Source: Candidatus Saganbacteria bacterium
Lineage (GTDB): Bacteria > Margulisbacteria > WOR-1 > O2-12-FULL-45-9 > XYB2-FULL-48-7
Direction of reading: 5' to 3'
DNA: 37,722 bases
Assembly (NCBI GenBank): GCA_016939335.1
Contig: JAFGHC010000014.1
Location: forward strand, 1 to 37,722
The first letter of the stretch is position 1; the number at the start of each line of letters is the position of its first letter. Below, in pieces: positions 23,756 to 30,168 of this stretch. The notes beneath the pieces are model-generated. The model was not told the DNA's origin and searched no databases. It saw only the letters and a list, made by a program, of their open reading frames with translations. The translations under genes and the position numbers were made by a program.

Positions 23756-24139
23756 GTGATAAAAAGCTATGAAGACCTGGATGTCTATATTAATAGCTAT
23801 AAGGCCATGTTAATGGTCTTTAGGAATATACTGCCTTTACTGCCGAAAGAAGAAAAATACGACCTGGTGGACCAACTGAGGCGGTCGAGCAAAGCAATTC
23901 CCAGATTAATTGCCGAAGGTTATTCAAAAAGACATCAAGTTAGAGGTTTCCAGAAATATCTCGATGACGCTCATGCTGAATCGAATGAAACGTTGGTTTC
24001 GCTTAAACAAGCTGGAGACTTGTATTTATATGGTTGTAAGCCAGATGGTTTTACGGAACTATTGGACCTTTACGATAAAATAAGCCGACAGTTGTTTAAT
24101 TTGGCCGAGGCTTGGACTAATAGGAGCAAGCACGCATGA
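23756..24139 (+). CDS. Four-helix-bundle protein (23S rRNA IVS-encoded / Avd-like family)
   Basis: 127 aa from GTG 23756: IKSYEDLDVYINSYKAM, then DQLRRSSKAIPRLIAEGYSKR, FQKYLDDAHAESNETLVSLKQAGDL and ISRQLFNLAEAW. This is the pattern of the four-helix-bundle family found in 23S rRNA intervening sequences and, as Avd, in diversity-generating retroelements. GTG 23756 matches the usual N-terminus; ATG 23693 or the track's 23636 would add residues encoded by the inverted repeat. A ribosome site GAGGG precedes 23693, so the longer form is possible. The biochemical role is unknown; the proteins are thought to bind nucleic acid. Composition differs from the neighbours, suggesting transfer. Confidence 0.8.
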   Translation: MIKSYEDLDVYINSYKAMLMVFRNILPLLPKEEKYDLVDQLRRSSKAIPRLIAEGYSKRHQVRGFQKYLDDAHAESNETLVSLKQAGDLYLYGCKPDGFTELLDLYDKISRQLFNLAEAWTNRSKHA

Positions 24140-24146
24140 CGCATTT

Positions 24147-24168
24147 CGCATAACGAAACGCGCATCGC
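24147..24168 (-). repeat. Right 22-nt inverted repeat of the cassette
   Basis: Plus strand CGCATAACGAAACGCGCATCGC, the reverse complement of the left arm with two differences; it begins 7 nt after the ORF stop. Confidence 0.8.
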
Positions 24169-24224
24169 TGCCGTATACCGCTCGTTGCAGCTTCACGCCC
24201 CCCTTCCCGATTTTTACGACAAAA

Positions 24225-24233
24225 TGATATAAT
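24225..24233 (+). promoter_or_regulatory. Extended -10 (TGATATAAT) before the ABC ATPase
   Basis: Ends 7 nt before ATG 24241. The intervening CCCCACC is not a Shine-Dalgarno, so a leaderless start is likely. Confidence 0.6.
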
Positions 24234-24240
24234 CCCCACC

Positions 24241-24990
24241 ATGCCGTCGATAGTAACAGCGCGAAATTTGGTAAAAAAATTCGGTGATTTTACCGCGGTC
24301 GACGGGATCTCGTTCGAGATTAGGACGGGCGAATGTTTCGGCTTCCTCGGGCCGAACGGCGCCGGCAAAACCACGACCATCCGCATGATCCACTGCGTTT
24401 CGCCCCGCTCGGGCGGCGAGCTGACCGTGCTGGGGCGGCCGGCCAGCGTCGACAACCGGGAGATCAAGCGGCTGATCGGCGTCGTCCCGCAGGAGATCAA
24501 CCTTGACGCCGACCTGACGGTGCGGGAAAACCTCTCCCTCTACGCCGAATTCTATGACCTTAAGCGGCGGCCGGCGGCCGCGCGGATCGCGGAACTCCTC
24601 GACTTCGTCGAACTTAAAGGGAAAATTAACAACCAGATCGCCGAGCTCTCGACCGGCATGAAGCGGCGATTGCAGATCGCCCGCGCCCTCGTCAACCAGC
24701 CGCAGTTGATCATCGCCGACGAGCCGACCACCGGTCTCGACCCCCAGGCGCGCCGCCTGATCTGGCAGCGGCTCCGCGAACTGAAGGGGAGGGGAGCGAC
24801 GATCATCCTGACCACCCAGTACATGGAAGAGGCGGAACAGCTCTGCGACCGGCTCGTCGTCATGAGCCGCGGCAAGATCATCGACTTCGGCTCGCCGGAC
24901 GAGCTGAAGAAGAAACATGACCGGCCTAACCTGGAAGAAGTTTATCTCAAGCTGACCGGGCACGGCCTGCAGGAAGAGGCGGCGGAATGA
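24241..24990 (+). CDS. ABC transporter ATP-binding protein (ABC-2/NodI-DrrA type)
   Basis: Nucleotide-binding subunit of an exporter. Walker A is GPNGAGKTT (about 39-47), then VVPQEINLD with the Q-loop, signature LSTGMKRRLQIARAL, Walker B LIIADEPTTGLDPQARR, and the switch region ILTTQYMEEAEQLCDRLVVM, where Gln replaces the usual His (TTQ instead of TTH). The 249-aa length is typical. It overlaps the permease gene by 4 nt (ATGA). The NodI/DrrA subtype is judged from general similarity; the substrate is unknown. Confidence 0.92.
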   Translation: MPSIVTARNLVKKFGDFTAVDGISFEIRTGECFGFLGPNGAGKTTTIRMIHCVSPRSGGELTVLGRPASVDNREIKRLIGVVPQEINLDADLTVRENLSLYAEFYDLKRRPAAARIAELLDFVELKGKINNQIAELSTGMKRRLQIARALVNQPQLIIADEPTTGLDPQARRLIWQRLRELKGRGATIILTTQYMEEAEQLCDRLVVMSRGKIIDFGSPDELKKKHDRPNLEEVYLKLTGHGLQEEAAE

Positions 24991-25757
24991 ACCTTTCTTA
25001 CCGCGCGTATTACGTCTGGAAGCGGAACCTGACCGCTTACAAGCGGTTCCTGCTGCCGACACTGCTGGTCAGCCTGGGGGAGCCGTTCTTCTACCTGCTG
25101 GCGCTCGGCCTCGGGCTGGGAGCTTACATGGGGAACCTGTTCGGCGGCGCCGCCTATGTCAACTTCCTGGCTTCGGGGCTGGTCGCCTCTTCCTGCATGA
25201 TGACGGCGACGTTCGAGTGCCTCTATGATTCGTTCGTCCGGATGGTCCACGAAAAGATCTACGGTTCGCTGATCGTCACGCCGATCTCGGCCGAGGACGT
25301 GGTGGCCGGCGACATCGCCTGGGGGGCGTTCCGGGGGATCATCAGCGGCTTCCTGATGTACGGCGTGGCGGTCTTGATCGGCGCCCTGCCGCTCTCGCTG
25401 CCGGTGATCTTCGGCTTGCTGGGGGTGATGGCACTGACCGGACTGCTGTTCGGCTCGCTCTCGATGATCGTTACCTCGTTCGCGCCGAACTTCGACTTTT
25501 TCAATTACTACACCCAGCTGATCATCTCGCCGCTCTTTTTCTTCTCGGGGGTCTTTTTTCCGCTGGACAAATTCCCCGGCTGGCTGCGGCTGATCGCTAA
25601 ATTCTCGCCCCTCACCCACGCGGTCTCGGTCTCCCGCCAGCTCTTCGCCGGCCGGTTCTCCGGCCACCTTTACCTGAACCTGCTGGCGATTATCCTGCCG
25701 ATGCTGGCCGCGTTCTGCCTGGCTCTATTCTTCATGAAAAGAAGGCTTATTAAGTAG
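24987..25757 (+). CDS. ABC-2 type transporter permease (NodJ/DrrB-like)
   Basis: 256 aa with about six membrane helices (for example SLGEPFFYLLALGLGLGAYM, VIFGLLGVMALTGLLFGSLSM, LIISPLFFFSGVFFPL, LLAIILPMLAAFCLALFF). The ABC-2 signature-like stretch LIISPLFFFSGVFFPLDKFPGWLRLIAKFSPLTH is in its usual place at about 180-210. It pairs with the preceding ATPase to form a probable homodimeric exporter. NodJ- and DrrB-type proteins export lipo-oligosaccharides or drugs; here the cargo cannot be read from sequence. Confidence 0.9.
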   Translation: MNLSYRAYYVWKRNLTAYKRFLLPTLLVSLGEPFFYLLALGLGLGAYMGNLFGGAAYVNFLASGLVASSCMMTATFECLYDSFVRMVHEKIYGSLIVTPISAEDVVAGDIAWGAFRGIISGFLMYGVAVLIGALPLSLPVIFGLLGVMALTGLLFGSLSMIVTSFAPNFDFFNYYTQLIISPLFFFSGVFFPLDKFPGWLRLIAKFSPLTHAVSVSRQLFAGRFSGHLYLNLLAIILPMLAAFCLALFFMKRRLIK

Positions 25758-25768
25758 CGGAGTTAAAG

Positions 25769-25893
25769 CCCTCACCCGCTGGCGCAGAAGCTGCCTCCCT
25801 CTCCCGGAGGGAGAGGGTAATACGCACGGCTGATCTGCAAATCTCCTTCTCCCTTTGGGAGAAGGAGGCGAGTTAAACGACAGCGGATGAGGG
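25769..25893. repeat. Nested palindromic repeat between convergent ABC permease and dapB
   Basis: Outer arms CCCTCACCCGCTG (25769-25781) and CAGCGGATGAGGG (25881-25893) match 12 of 13. They enclose two perfect hairpins: CCCTCTCCC-GGA-GGGAGAGGG (25797-25817) and CTCCTTCTCCC-TTT-GGGAGAAGGAG (25843-25867). GAGTTAAA recurs on both flanks (25760, 25870). It resembles the widespread CCCTCA...GGGAGA...TGAGGG intergenic repeats and may also end transcription from both sides. Confidence 0.75.
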
Positions 25894-25904
25894 CAGGGGA
25901 AACC

Positions 25905-26570
25905 TTACAGCAGGTGTTCGAGCCCGTGCACCAACCCGTTAGCCTTCCCGATCTTCCGTATCGCCATGATCACGCCCGGCATGAAAGACTCGCGCGAGAG
26001 CGAGTCGTGGCGGATCGTCAGCGTCTGTCCCAGGCCGCCGAAAATGACCTCCTGGTGGGCGACGAGGCCCGGCAGGCGGACCGAGTGGATCGGCACCTCT
26101 TTGCCCATCAGGTGGGCGGTCCGCTGCGCGGTGCCGGATGGTTTATCGAGCTTGGCCTCATGATGGAACTCGATGATCTCGGCGCTGGGCATATGTCTGA
26201 TCGCTTCCTGGGCGAACCGCATCATCAGGACGGCGCCGATGGCGAAGTTGGGGGCGATCAGGCAGTTGACTTTGTTTTTCTCGGCCAGGGCTTTGACCTC
26301 GCGCAGATTATCCTCGGTCAGGCCGGTCGTGCCGATGACGCCGTGAGCGCCGTTCTCCAGAATTATTTTGATGTTGCCCATCACGCTCTGCGGCGTGGTG
26401 AAATCGACGACCACTTCGGCGCCGGTCGTTTTGATGGCCGCCGCCAGGTCGTCGCCCAGGTCGGTCTGCCCGACCAGCTTCAGGCCGGTCTCTTTCTGCA
26501 CCGCTTTGACCGTTTCCTGCCCCATCTTCCCTTTCGCGCCGTTGACGAGAACTTTAATCGTATTAGCCAT
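25905..26570 (-). CDS. dapB: 4-hydroxy-tetrahydrodipicolinate reductase
   Basis: NAD(P)H-dependent step of lysine/diaminopimelate synthesis. The N-terminal Rossmann motif is VNGAKGKMGQETVKAV, followed by VVDFTTPQSV, VIGTTGL and the active-site region EFHHEAKLDKPSGTAQRTA (His pair and Lys). From ATG 26570 (MANTIKVLV) the protein is 221 aa; the track's TTG 26591 is rejected because GAGGTGAG lies just before 26570. It is shorter than the E. coli enzyme (273 aa), as in several other phyla. It lies downstream of dut. Confidence 0.93.
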   Translation of the reverse strand: MANTIKVLVNGAKGKMGQETVKAVQKETGLKLVGQTDLGDDLAAAIKTTGAEVVVDFTTPQSVMGNIKIILENGAHGVIGTTGLTEDNLREVKALAEKNKVNCLIAPNFAIGAVLMMRFAQEAIRHMPSAEIIEFHHEAKLDKPSGTAQRTAHLMGKEVPIHSVRLPGLVAHQEVIFGGLGQTLTIRHDSLSRESFMPGVIMAIRKIGKANGLVHGLEHLL

Positions 26571-26584
26571 TTTCTCACCTCTAA

Positions 26585-26684
26585 TTAACAATTACTCAAT
26601 GAACAATGAACAACTTGGTGTCGCTTCGCGACTTAAATAATTATATTCCTTGTTGTTCATTGATGTCATTGTTAATTGTTAATT
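26585..26684. repeat. Inverted pair of heptamer arrays between dut and dapB
   Basis: Left: TTAACAA, TTACTCA, ATGAACA, ATGAACA (26585-26612). The right side is complementary: TTGTTGTTCATTGATG, then TTGTTAA twice (26650-26684). The centre has a GTCGC-TTC-GCGAC hairpin (26620-26632). The dut TAA stop (26679-26681) is part of the array. Confidence 0.75.
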
Positions 26685-27125
26685 TTTCCCCGTATGTCCA
26701 AACCCGCCCGAGCCTCGTCCAGACTCGGGAAGCTCCTCGACCTCTTCAAACTCGATCCGCTCGATCTTGTTAATTATCATCTGGGCGATCCGGTCGCCGC
26801 GCTTGACGACCAGGCCGGTTTTGCTGTGGTTCATCAATATTACGCCAACTTCTCCCCTATAATCGGCATCCACGGTACCGGGCGTATTAAGCACGGAAAC
26901 GCCCTGTTTTAGGGCTAGACCCGACCGGGGCCTGACCTGGGCCTCGTAGCCCTCGGGGATGGCCATGGAGAGGCCTGTGGGGACGAGTTTCCACTCCCCA
27001 GAAGGGATTGTAAAGTCGGCCTTGACCGCTGCGTAAAGGTCCATCCCGGCCGCGTGGCCGCTCATATATTTCGGCAGGGGCATTCCCTCGCCGTGGGGCA
27101 AGACCTTGACCTGGACTTTGAGCAT
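26679..27125 (-). CDS. dut: dUTP diphosphatase
   Basis: Hydrolyses dUTP to dUMP, keeping uracil out of DNA. All five trimeric dUTPase motifs are visible in 148 aa: 1 AGMDLYAAV, 2 RPRSGLALK, 3 GTVDADYRGEVGVILMNHS (catalytic Asp), 4 RIAQMIINKI, 5 RGSGGFGHTG. The ATG at 27125 lies 6 nt after TGCTATAAT, a leaderless arrangement. The stop is supplied by the heptamer array between dut and dapB, so the last residues (GKN) may be altered relative to relatives. Confidence 0.95.
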   Translation of the reverse strand: MLKVQVKVLPHGEGMPLPKYMSGHAAGMDLYAAVKADFTIPSGEWKLVPTGLSMAIPEGYEAQVRPRSGLALKQGVSVLNTPGTVDADYRGEVGVILMNHSKTGLVVKRGDRIAQMIINKIERIEFEEVEELPESGRGSGGFGHTGKN

Positions 27126-27131
27126 GGAAAG

Positions 27132-27140
27132 ATTATAGCA
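27132..27140 (-). promoter_or_regulatory. Extended -10 (TGCTATAAT) before dut
   Basis: Ends 6 nt before the dut ATG on the minus strand; there is no Shine-Dalgarno. Same spacing as holB. Confidence 0.6.
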
Positions 27141-27143
27141 GAA

Positions 27144-27178
27144 TTAGAAAGTAGATAGTAGAAAGTGGAACATAGAAC
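27144..27178. repeat. Heptamer array (TTAGAAA-GTAGATA-GTAGAAA-...)
   Basis: TTAGAAA, GTAGATA, GTAGAAA, GTGGAAC, ATAGAAC in 7-nt register, directly upstream of the dut -10 box. A single arm; I see no inverted partner nearby. Confidence 0.65.
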
Positions 27179-27223
27179 GCAGGAAGGGAAAATCGGGAAA
27201 ATTCTTAATATCCGCTATCTAGC

Positions 27224-27255
27224 AAAGAGAGCCCGAACAGGCCCGGGCGCTCTTT
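27224..27255. terminator. Probable bidirectional terminator hairpin
   Basis: AAAGAGAGCCCG and CGGGCGCTCTTT arms around an 8-nt loop, with one A-G mismatch. It stands 24 nt beyond the stop of the minus-strand gene 27279-27899. The A and T flanks give a short U-run in either direction. Confidence 0.6.
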
Positions 27256-27278
27256 ATCAATACTCAATTGTAAATATA

Positions 27279-27899
27279 TTATCGCGCTTCCGCCTCGGGC
27301 AGGAAATCAACGGCTTGCCGATCGAAGGCCGACTCGGCGATCTGCCGGCCTTTGCTCTGATCTTTCATCAGCCGAAAAACGTCTCTCAAATATGTGCGAT
27401 TGCAGCTTTCGTATTCGCCGGTCTCATAGATGCGGCTGGCGATATGGGCGGCGACGGCAACGGGCAATCGCGGTTCATCGAAAAACGCGGCAAAGGAGCG
27501 ACTTTCCGCGTGAGCAGAATGGGCGGTCCCGCTGTGCCGGCCGAGGATGGTCACCGCGGAACGGTCCATGTCCGGGTGGGAGACGAGGGCGGCCAGCCAG
27601 GCGGTCTGACGTCTCTCAATGAACATTTCAAAAAGATCGGTCAAAGCCAGAGAGCCGTTATGGTTGGCGAAGAACCTGACAGCTTTTTCCGGCCGCAGCT
27701 TCTCAAGGGTCGCGACCCGGGCCGCGTTGTCGAGCCGGGCGAGCAGTTCAACGCCGACCGTAGCCGGCATATTGGGCCGGGAAAGGGCCCTGACCCTCTT
27801 CGGGATATCGGCGGCCCTAAAGCCGTTTGCGTTCAAGCCACCGGTGTATTTTGCGGGCACAGACAGCGACAAAGACGACCTGAGAAAAGATCCTGACAT
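27279..27899 (-). CDS. Hypothetical protein, 206 aa
   Basis: Not recognised. Helical, soluble, Ala/Arg/Leu-rich, without signal or membrane segment (VGVELLARLDNAARVATLEKLRPEKAVRFF; LPVAVAAHIASRIYETGEY). The ATG at 27899 has a strong AAGGAGG 7-8 nt upstream and a downstream hairpin terminator, which supports a real monocistronic gene over the plus-strand shadow ORF 27165-27896. The general style (small, helical, HEAT-like phrases) recalls the 83-721 protein, but I see no alignable similarity. Confidence 0.65.
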   Translation of the reverse strand: MSGSFLRSSLSLSVPAKYTGGLNANGFRAADIPKRVRALSRPNMPATVGVELLARLDNAARVATLEKLRPEKAVRFFANHNGSLALTDLFEMFIERRQTAWLAALVSHPDMDRSAVTILGRHSGTAHSAHAESRSFAAFFDEPRLPVAVAAHIASRIYETGEYESCNRTYLRDVFRLMKDQSKGRQIAESAFDRQAVDFLPEAEAR

Positions 27900-28065
27900 A
27901 ATTTTCCTCCTTAAGGTGATCGTTTGATCCCTACAATATATTATCGGCGGATTTGCGAGGAAATTTCAGGGTATTTTATTTACGGAGGGAAAGAACGCCA
28001 GTTATCGGGATCAGGTTATAAGTGCCGATCGCTGAATTTTTATTCCTGAGGGCCAAACTTAACGC

Positions 28066-29328
28066 CTAGCAGCGCAGTTCTTTGATCGGCAGCTCGTCCA
28101 TGTCCCCGATGACCGCGAGTGTCAGGTACTGGTCGATAAAATACTGATTGGCCAGGCGAACAATGTCGTCGTTGGTGACTTTATCGATCTTCTCGAACGT
28201 TTCATCGATCGTGACGACCCGGTCGTAATAGAATTCCGACCTCATGAGATACGACATGCGCGCGGCGGTCGATTCGAGGCCCAGCACCGTCGTCCCCTTC
28301 ATGTATTCCTTGGCCCGCGCCAGCTCCGCGGATGATAAGCCTTCTTTTTTCATCCGGGAAAATTCTTTGAGGATCAGGTCAACGACCTGCGTCAGGTTCT
28401 CCTTGCTGGCCCCCGCGTAGGTGTAGGCGATCCCGAAATCGCGGAAGGGGGAAGCGGTCGAATAGATGGCGTAAGCCAACCCGCGTTTTTCCCTGACCTC
28501 CTGGAAGAGGTGCGAGCTCATGCTGCCGCCCATGATGTTGTCGAGCAGGGCGAAGGCGAACCGGTCGTCGTCAAGCTGCGACGGCCCTTTGGTCCCGAGG
28601 CAGAGATGGGTCTGCTCGGTCTTTTTCCGCTTCAGGCTGATGCCCCCCTTAATGTCGGGGTGGGGGTGCTGGCAAGCGGTCTTTGGCCCGGCCAGTTTCT
28701 CCCAGTACGGCTTGAGCAGGTCGGCAACGTTCGGCGGCAGGTCGCCGGCCAGCGAAATTATCATGTTGCCGGGCGAATAGAAGCGGTTGATGTAGTCCAT
28801 AATATTCTCGCGCCGCAAGGCTTTGACCGAGCCGGCGTGGCCGATCGTCGGCGCGCCGAGCGGGTGGCCGTGGAGTATTTGCCCGGCGAAATAATCGTGG
28901 ATCAGTTCGTCGGGCGTGTCCTCGTACATCTTGATCTCTTCGAGGATCACATCTTTTTCGACCGCCATCTCCCCGGGGTCGAAAAGGGAATTGAGGAGCA
29001 TGTCGCTCAAGACGTCGATCTCGATGTCGAGATGTTTGTCGAGAACGACGGCGTAATAGACGGTCGTTTCCTTGCTGGTGTAGGCGTTCATTTTGCCGCC
29101 GACCGCGTCGAGCGCGTGGGCGATCTCGTAGGCGGAGCGTTTTTTCGTCCCCTTGAACATCATGTGCTCGATATAGTGGGAGAGGCCGGCTTCGCTCTCC
29201 GTTTCGTTGCCCGAACCGGCCCCGGCCAGGATCCCCATTGCCACCGAGCGCATTGAAGGGATCTCCTCCGTGACGATCCGCAGGCCGTTGGGCAGAGTCA
29301 CTTTTTTAGCGTTAGGTAGAGTGCTCAT
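28066..29328 (-). CDS. M16 family zinc peptidase (processing-peptidase type)
   Basis: 420 aa, two-domain fold of the insulinase family. The inverted zinc motif HYIEHMMFKGT (HxxEH, about 46-50) and the distal Glu in DVILEEIKMYEDTPDEL (about 120-136) complete the site. The C-terminal inactive domain has the usual RGLAYAIYSTASPFRDFG stretch with YxG-like AYTYAGASKENL. It has no signal peptide, so probably cytoplasmic, like B. subtilis MlpA/YmxG-type proteins. It lies upstream of the 27279 gene and downstream of nadD on the same strand. Confidence 0.9.
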   Translation of the reverse strand: MSTLPNAKKVTLPNGLRIVTEEIPSMRSVAMGILAGAGSGNETESEAGLSHYIEHMMFKGTKKRSAYEIAHALDAVGGKMNAYTSKETTVYYAVVLDKHLDIEIDVLSDMLLNSLFDPGEMAVEKDVILEEIKMYEDTPDELIHDYFAGQILHGHPLGAPTIGHAGSVKALRRENIMDYINRFYSPGNMIISLAGDLPPNVADLLKPYWEKLAGPKTACQHPHPDIKGGISLKRKKTEQTHLCLGTKGPSQLDDDRFAFALLDNIMGGSMSSHLFQEVREKRGLAYAIYSTASPFRDFGIAYTYAGASKENLTQVVDLILKEFSRMKKEGLSSAELARAKEYMKGTTVLGLESTAARMSYLMRSEFYYDRVVTIDETFEKIDKVTNDDIVRLANQYFIDQYLTLAVIGDMDELPIKELRC

Positions 29329-29332
29329 TTTT

Positions 29333-29474
29333 AACTTCCAACCTCAAACCTCAAAATCACAAACAAAAGGCAATACATAAATATTAAATCACAATAAGAT
29401 CACAAAATCTTGGATTTTCTGATCTGGTTATTGCCATTTGTTTGGAAGTTTGAAGTTGGAAGTTTGAGTTTCAT
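29333..29474. repeat. Inverted pair of heptamer arrays between nadD and the M16 peptidase gene
   Basis: Left: AACTTCC, AACCTCA, AACCTCA, AAATCAC, AAACAAA, AGGCAAT, ACATAAA, TATTAAA, TCACAAT in perfect 7-nt register (29333-29395). Right: GTTTGGA, AGTTTGA, AGTTGGA, AGTTTGA (29440-29467). It reaches the nadD stop codon (29471-29473). Same family as 22353-22474. Confidence 0.82.
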
Positions 29475-30076
29475 TTGTAGAATTTATTCCTACGAATGTA
29501 ATTCCCCACCGTCTTCGGCACCAGCGCTGACACACTCCTGCCGGCTTTCAGCCGCTGCCTGATCGCCGAGGCGGAGACGTCCTCCTTCAGTTCCATCAGG
29601 TGGATCTTGTCGACCTCTTTCCGCAGGGGGGGGAACTTGACCAGCCGGCGGAATGTCCTGAGCTTGGTCCCCGGCCGCGTCCCGACGATGAATTCGCAGA
29701 GCTTGAAGAGCTCGAGCGGCTTTTTCCAGTCGAGGATCTCGTTCACCGAATCGAGCCCCATGATGTAGAAAAGCTTGGCGCGCGCGCCGAATTTCCTGCG
29801 CAGGGCGCGGAAAGTGTCGACGGCGTAGGAGTAGCCGGGGCGGTCCATCTCGAGGCGGGAGGCGGTCCAGGTCTTGCCTCCCCTGATCGCCAGGCGGACC
29901 ATCGCCAGGCGCGCTTCCTTGTCGATCACTTCTTTAGCGGCTTTGTGGGGCGGGTTGCCCGAGGGGATAAAGATCACCCGGTCGAGCGCAAACTCTTTCT
30001 GGGCCGCTTTAGCCAGAGCTAAATGCCCTTTGTGCACGGGATTGAACGTCCCGCCCATTATCCCAATTCTTTTCAT
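29471..30076 (-). CDS. nadD: Nicotinate-nucleotide adenylyltransferase
   Basis: Adenylates nicotinate mononucleotide in NAD synthesis. The 201-aa nucleotidyltransferase has IMGGTFNPVHKGHLALA (the GxFxPxHxGH motif, about 7-23), FIPSGNPPHK, YSYAVDTFRAL, YIMGLDSVNEILDWKKP and the C-terminal VSASAIRQRLKAGRSV corresponding to ISxTxxR. Its length is normal. AAAGGG just before the ATG could serve as a ribosome site. The stop TGA directly abuts the 29333-29474 array, and the start abuts another repeat block. Confidence 0.94.
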   Translation of the reverse strand: MKRIGIMGGTFNPVHKGHLALAKAAQKEFALDRVIFIPSGNPPHKAAKEVIDKEARLAMVRLAIRGGKTWTASRLEMDRPGYSYAVDTFRALRRKFGARAKLFYIMGLDSVNEILDWKKPLELFKLCEFIVGTRPGTKLRTFRRLVKFPPLRKEVDKIHLMELKEDVSASAIRQRLKAGRSVSALVPKTVGNYIRRNKFYK

Positions 30077-30078
30077 TT

Positions 30079-30168
30079 TTCCCTTTGCGTCCTTTGTGCC
30101 TTTGCGTCTTTGTGGTAAATTTCGGAAGGGGATTTTACCACTAAGGCGCTAAGACGCTAAGGGCACTA
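30079..30168. repeat. Short tandem-word inverted repeat between nadD and proA
   Basis: CTTTGCGTC, CTTTGTGC, CTTTGCGTC, TTTGTGG (30083-30116) on one side; CACTAAGG, CGCTAAGA, CGCTAAGG, GCACTAAG (30139-30168) on the other. Here the word length is 8-9 nt rather than 7. The proA TAG stop (30166-30168) lies in the last CTAAG word. Similar blocks occur in many bacterial genomes. Confidence 0.6.

Larger units (their letters stand above)
23721..24168. mobile_element. Inverted-repeat cassette carrying one four-helix-bundle gene
   Basis: A 448-bp unit. The left arm GCGATGCGCGTTTCGTAGTGCG (23721-23742) is matched by the reverse complement of 24147-24168 at 20 of 22 positions (16 consecutive). Between the arms is little but one ORF (23756-24139): 13 nt from the left arm and 7 nt from the right arm. 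The ORF is clearly A+T-richer than its neighbours while the arms are G+C-rich. The protein family is the one encoded by intervening sequences of 23S rRNA, whose ends also pair. No transposase is present; mobility is inferred. Confidence 0.6.

Noticed and set aside
27165-27896. 243-aa plus-strand ORF
   Set aside because: Opposite to the 27279-27899 gene, which has AAGGAGG, a terminator and a more ordinary protein composition.
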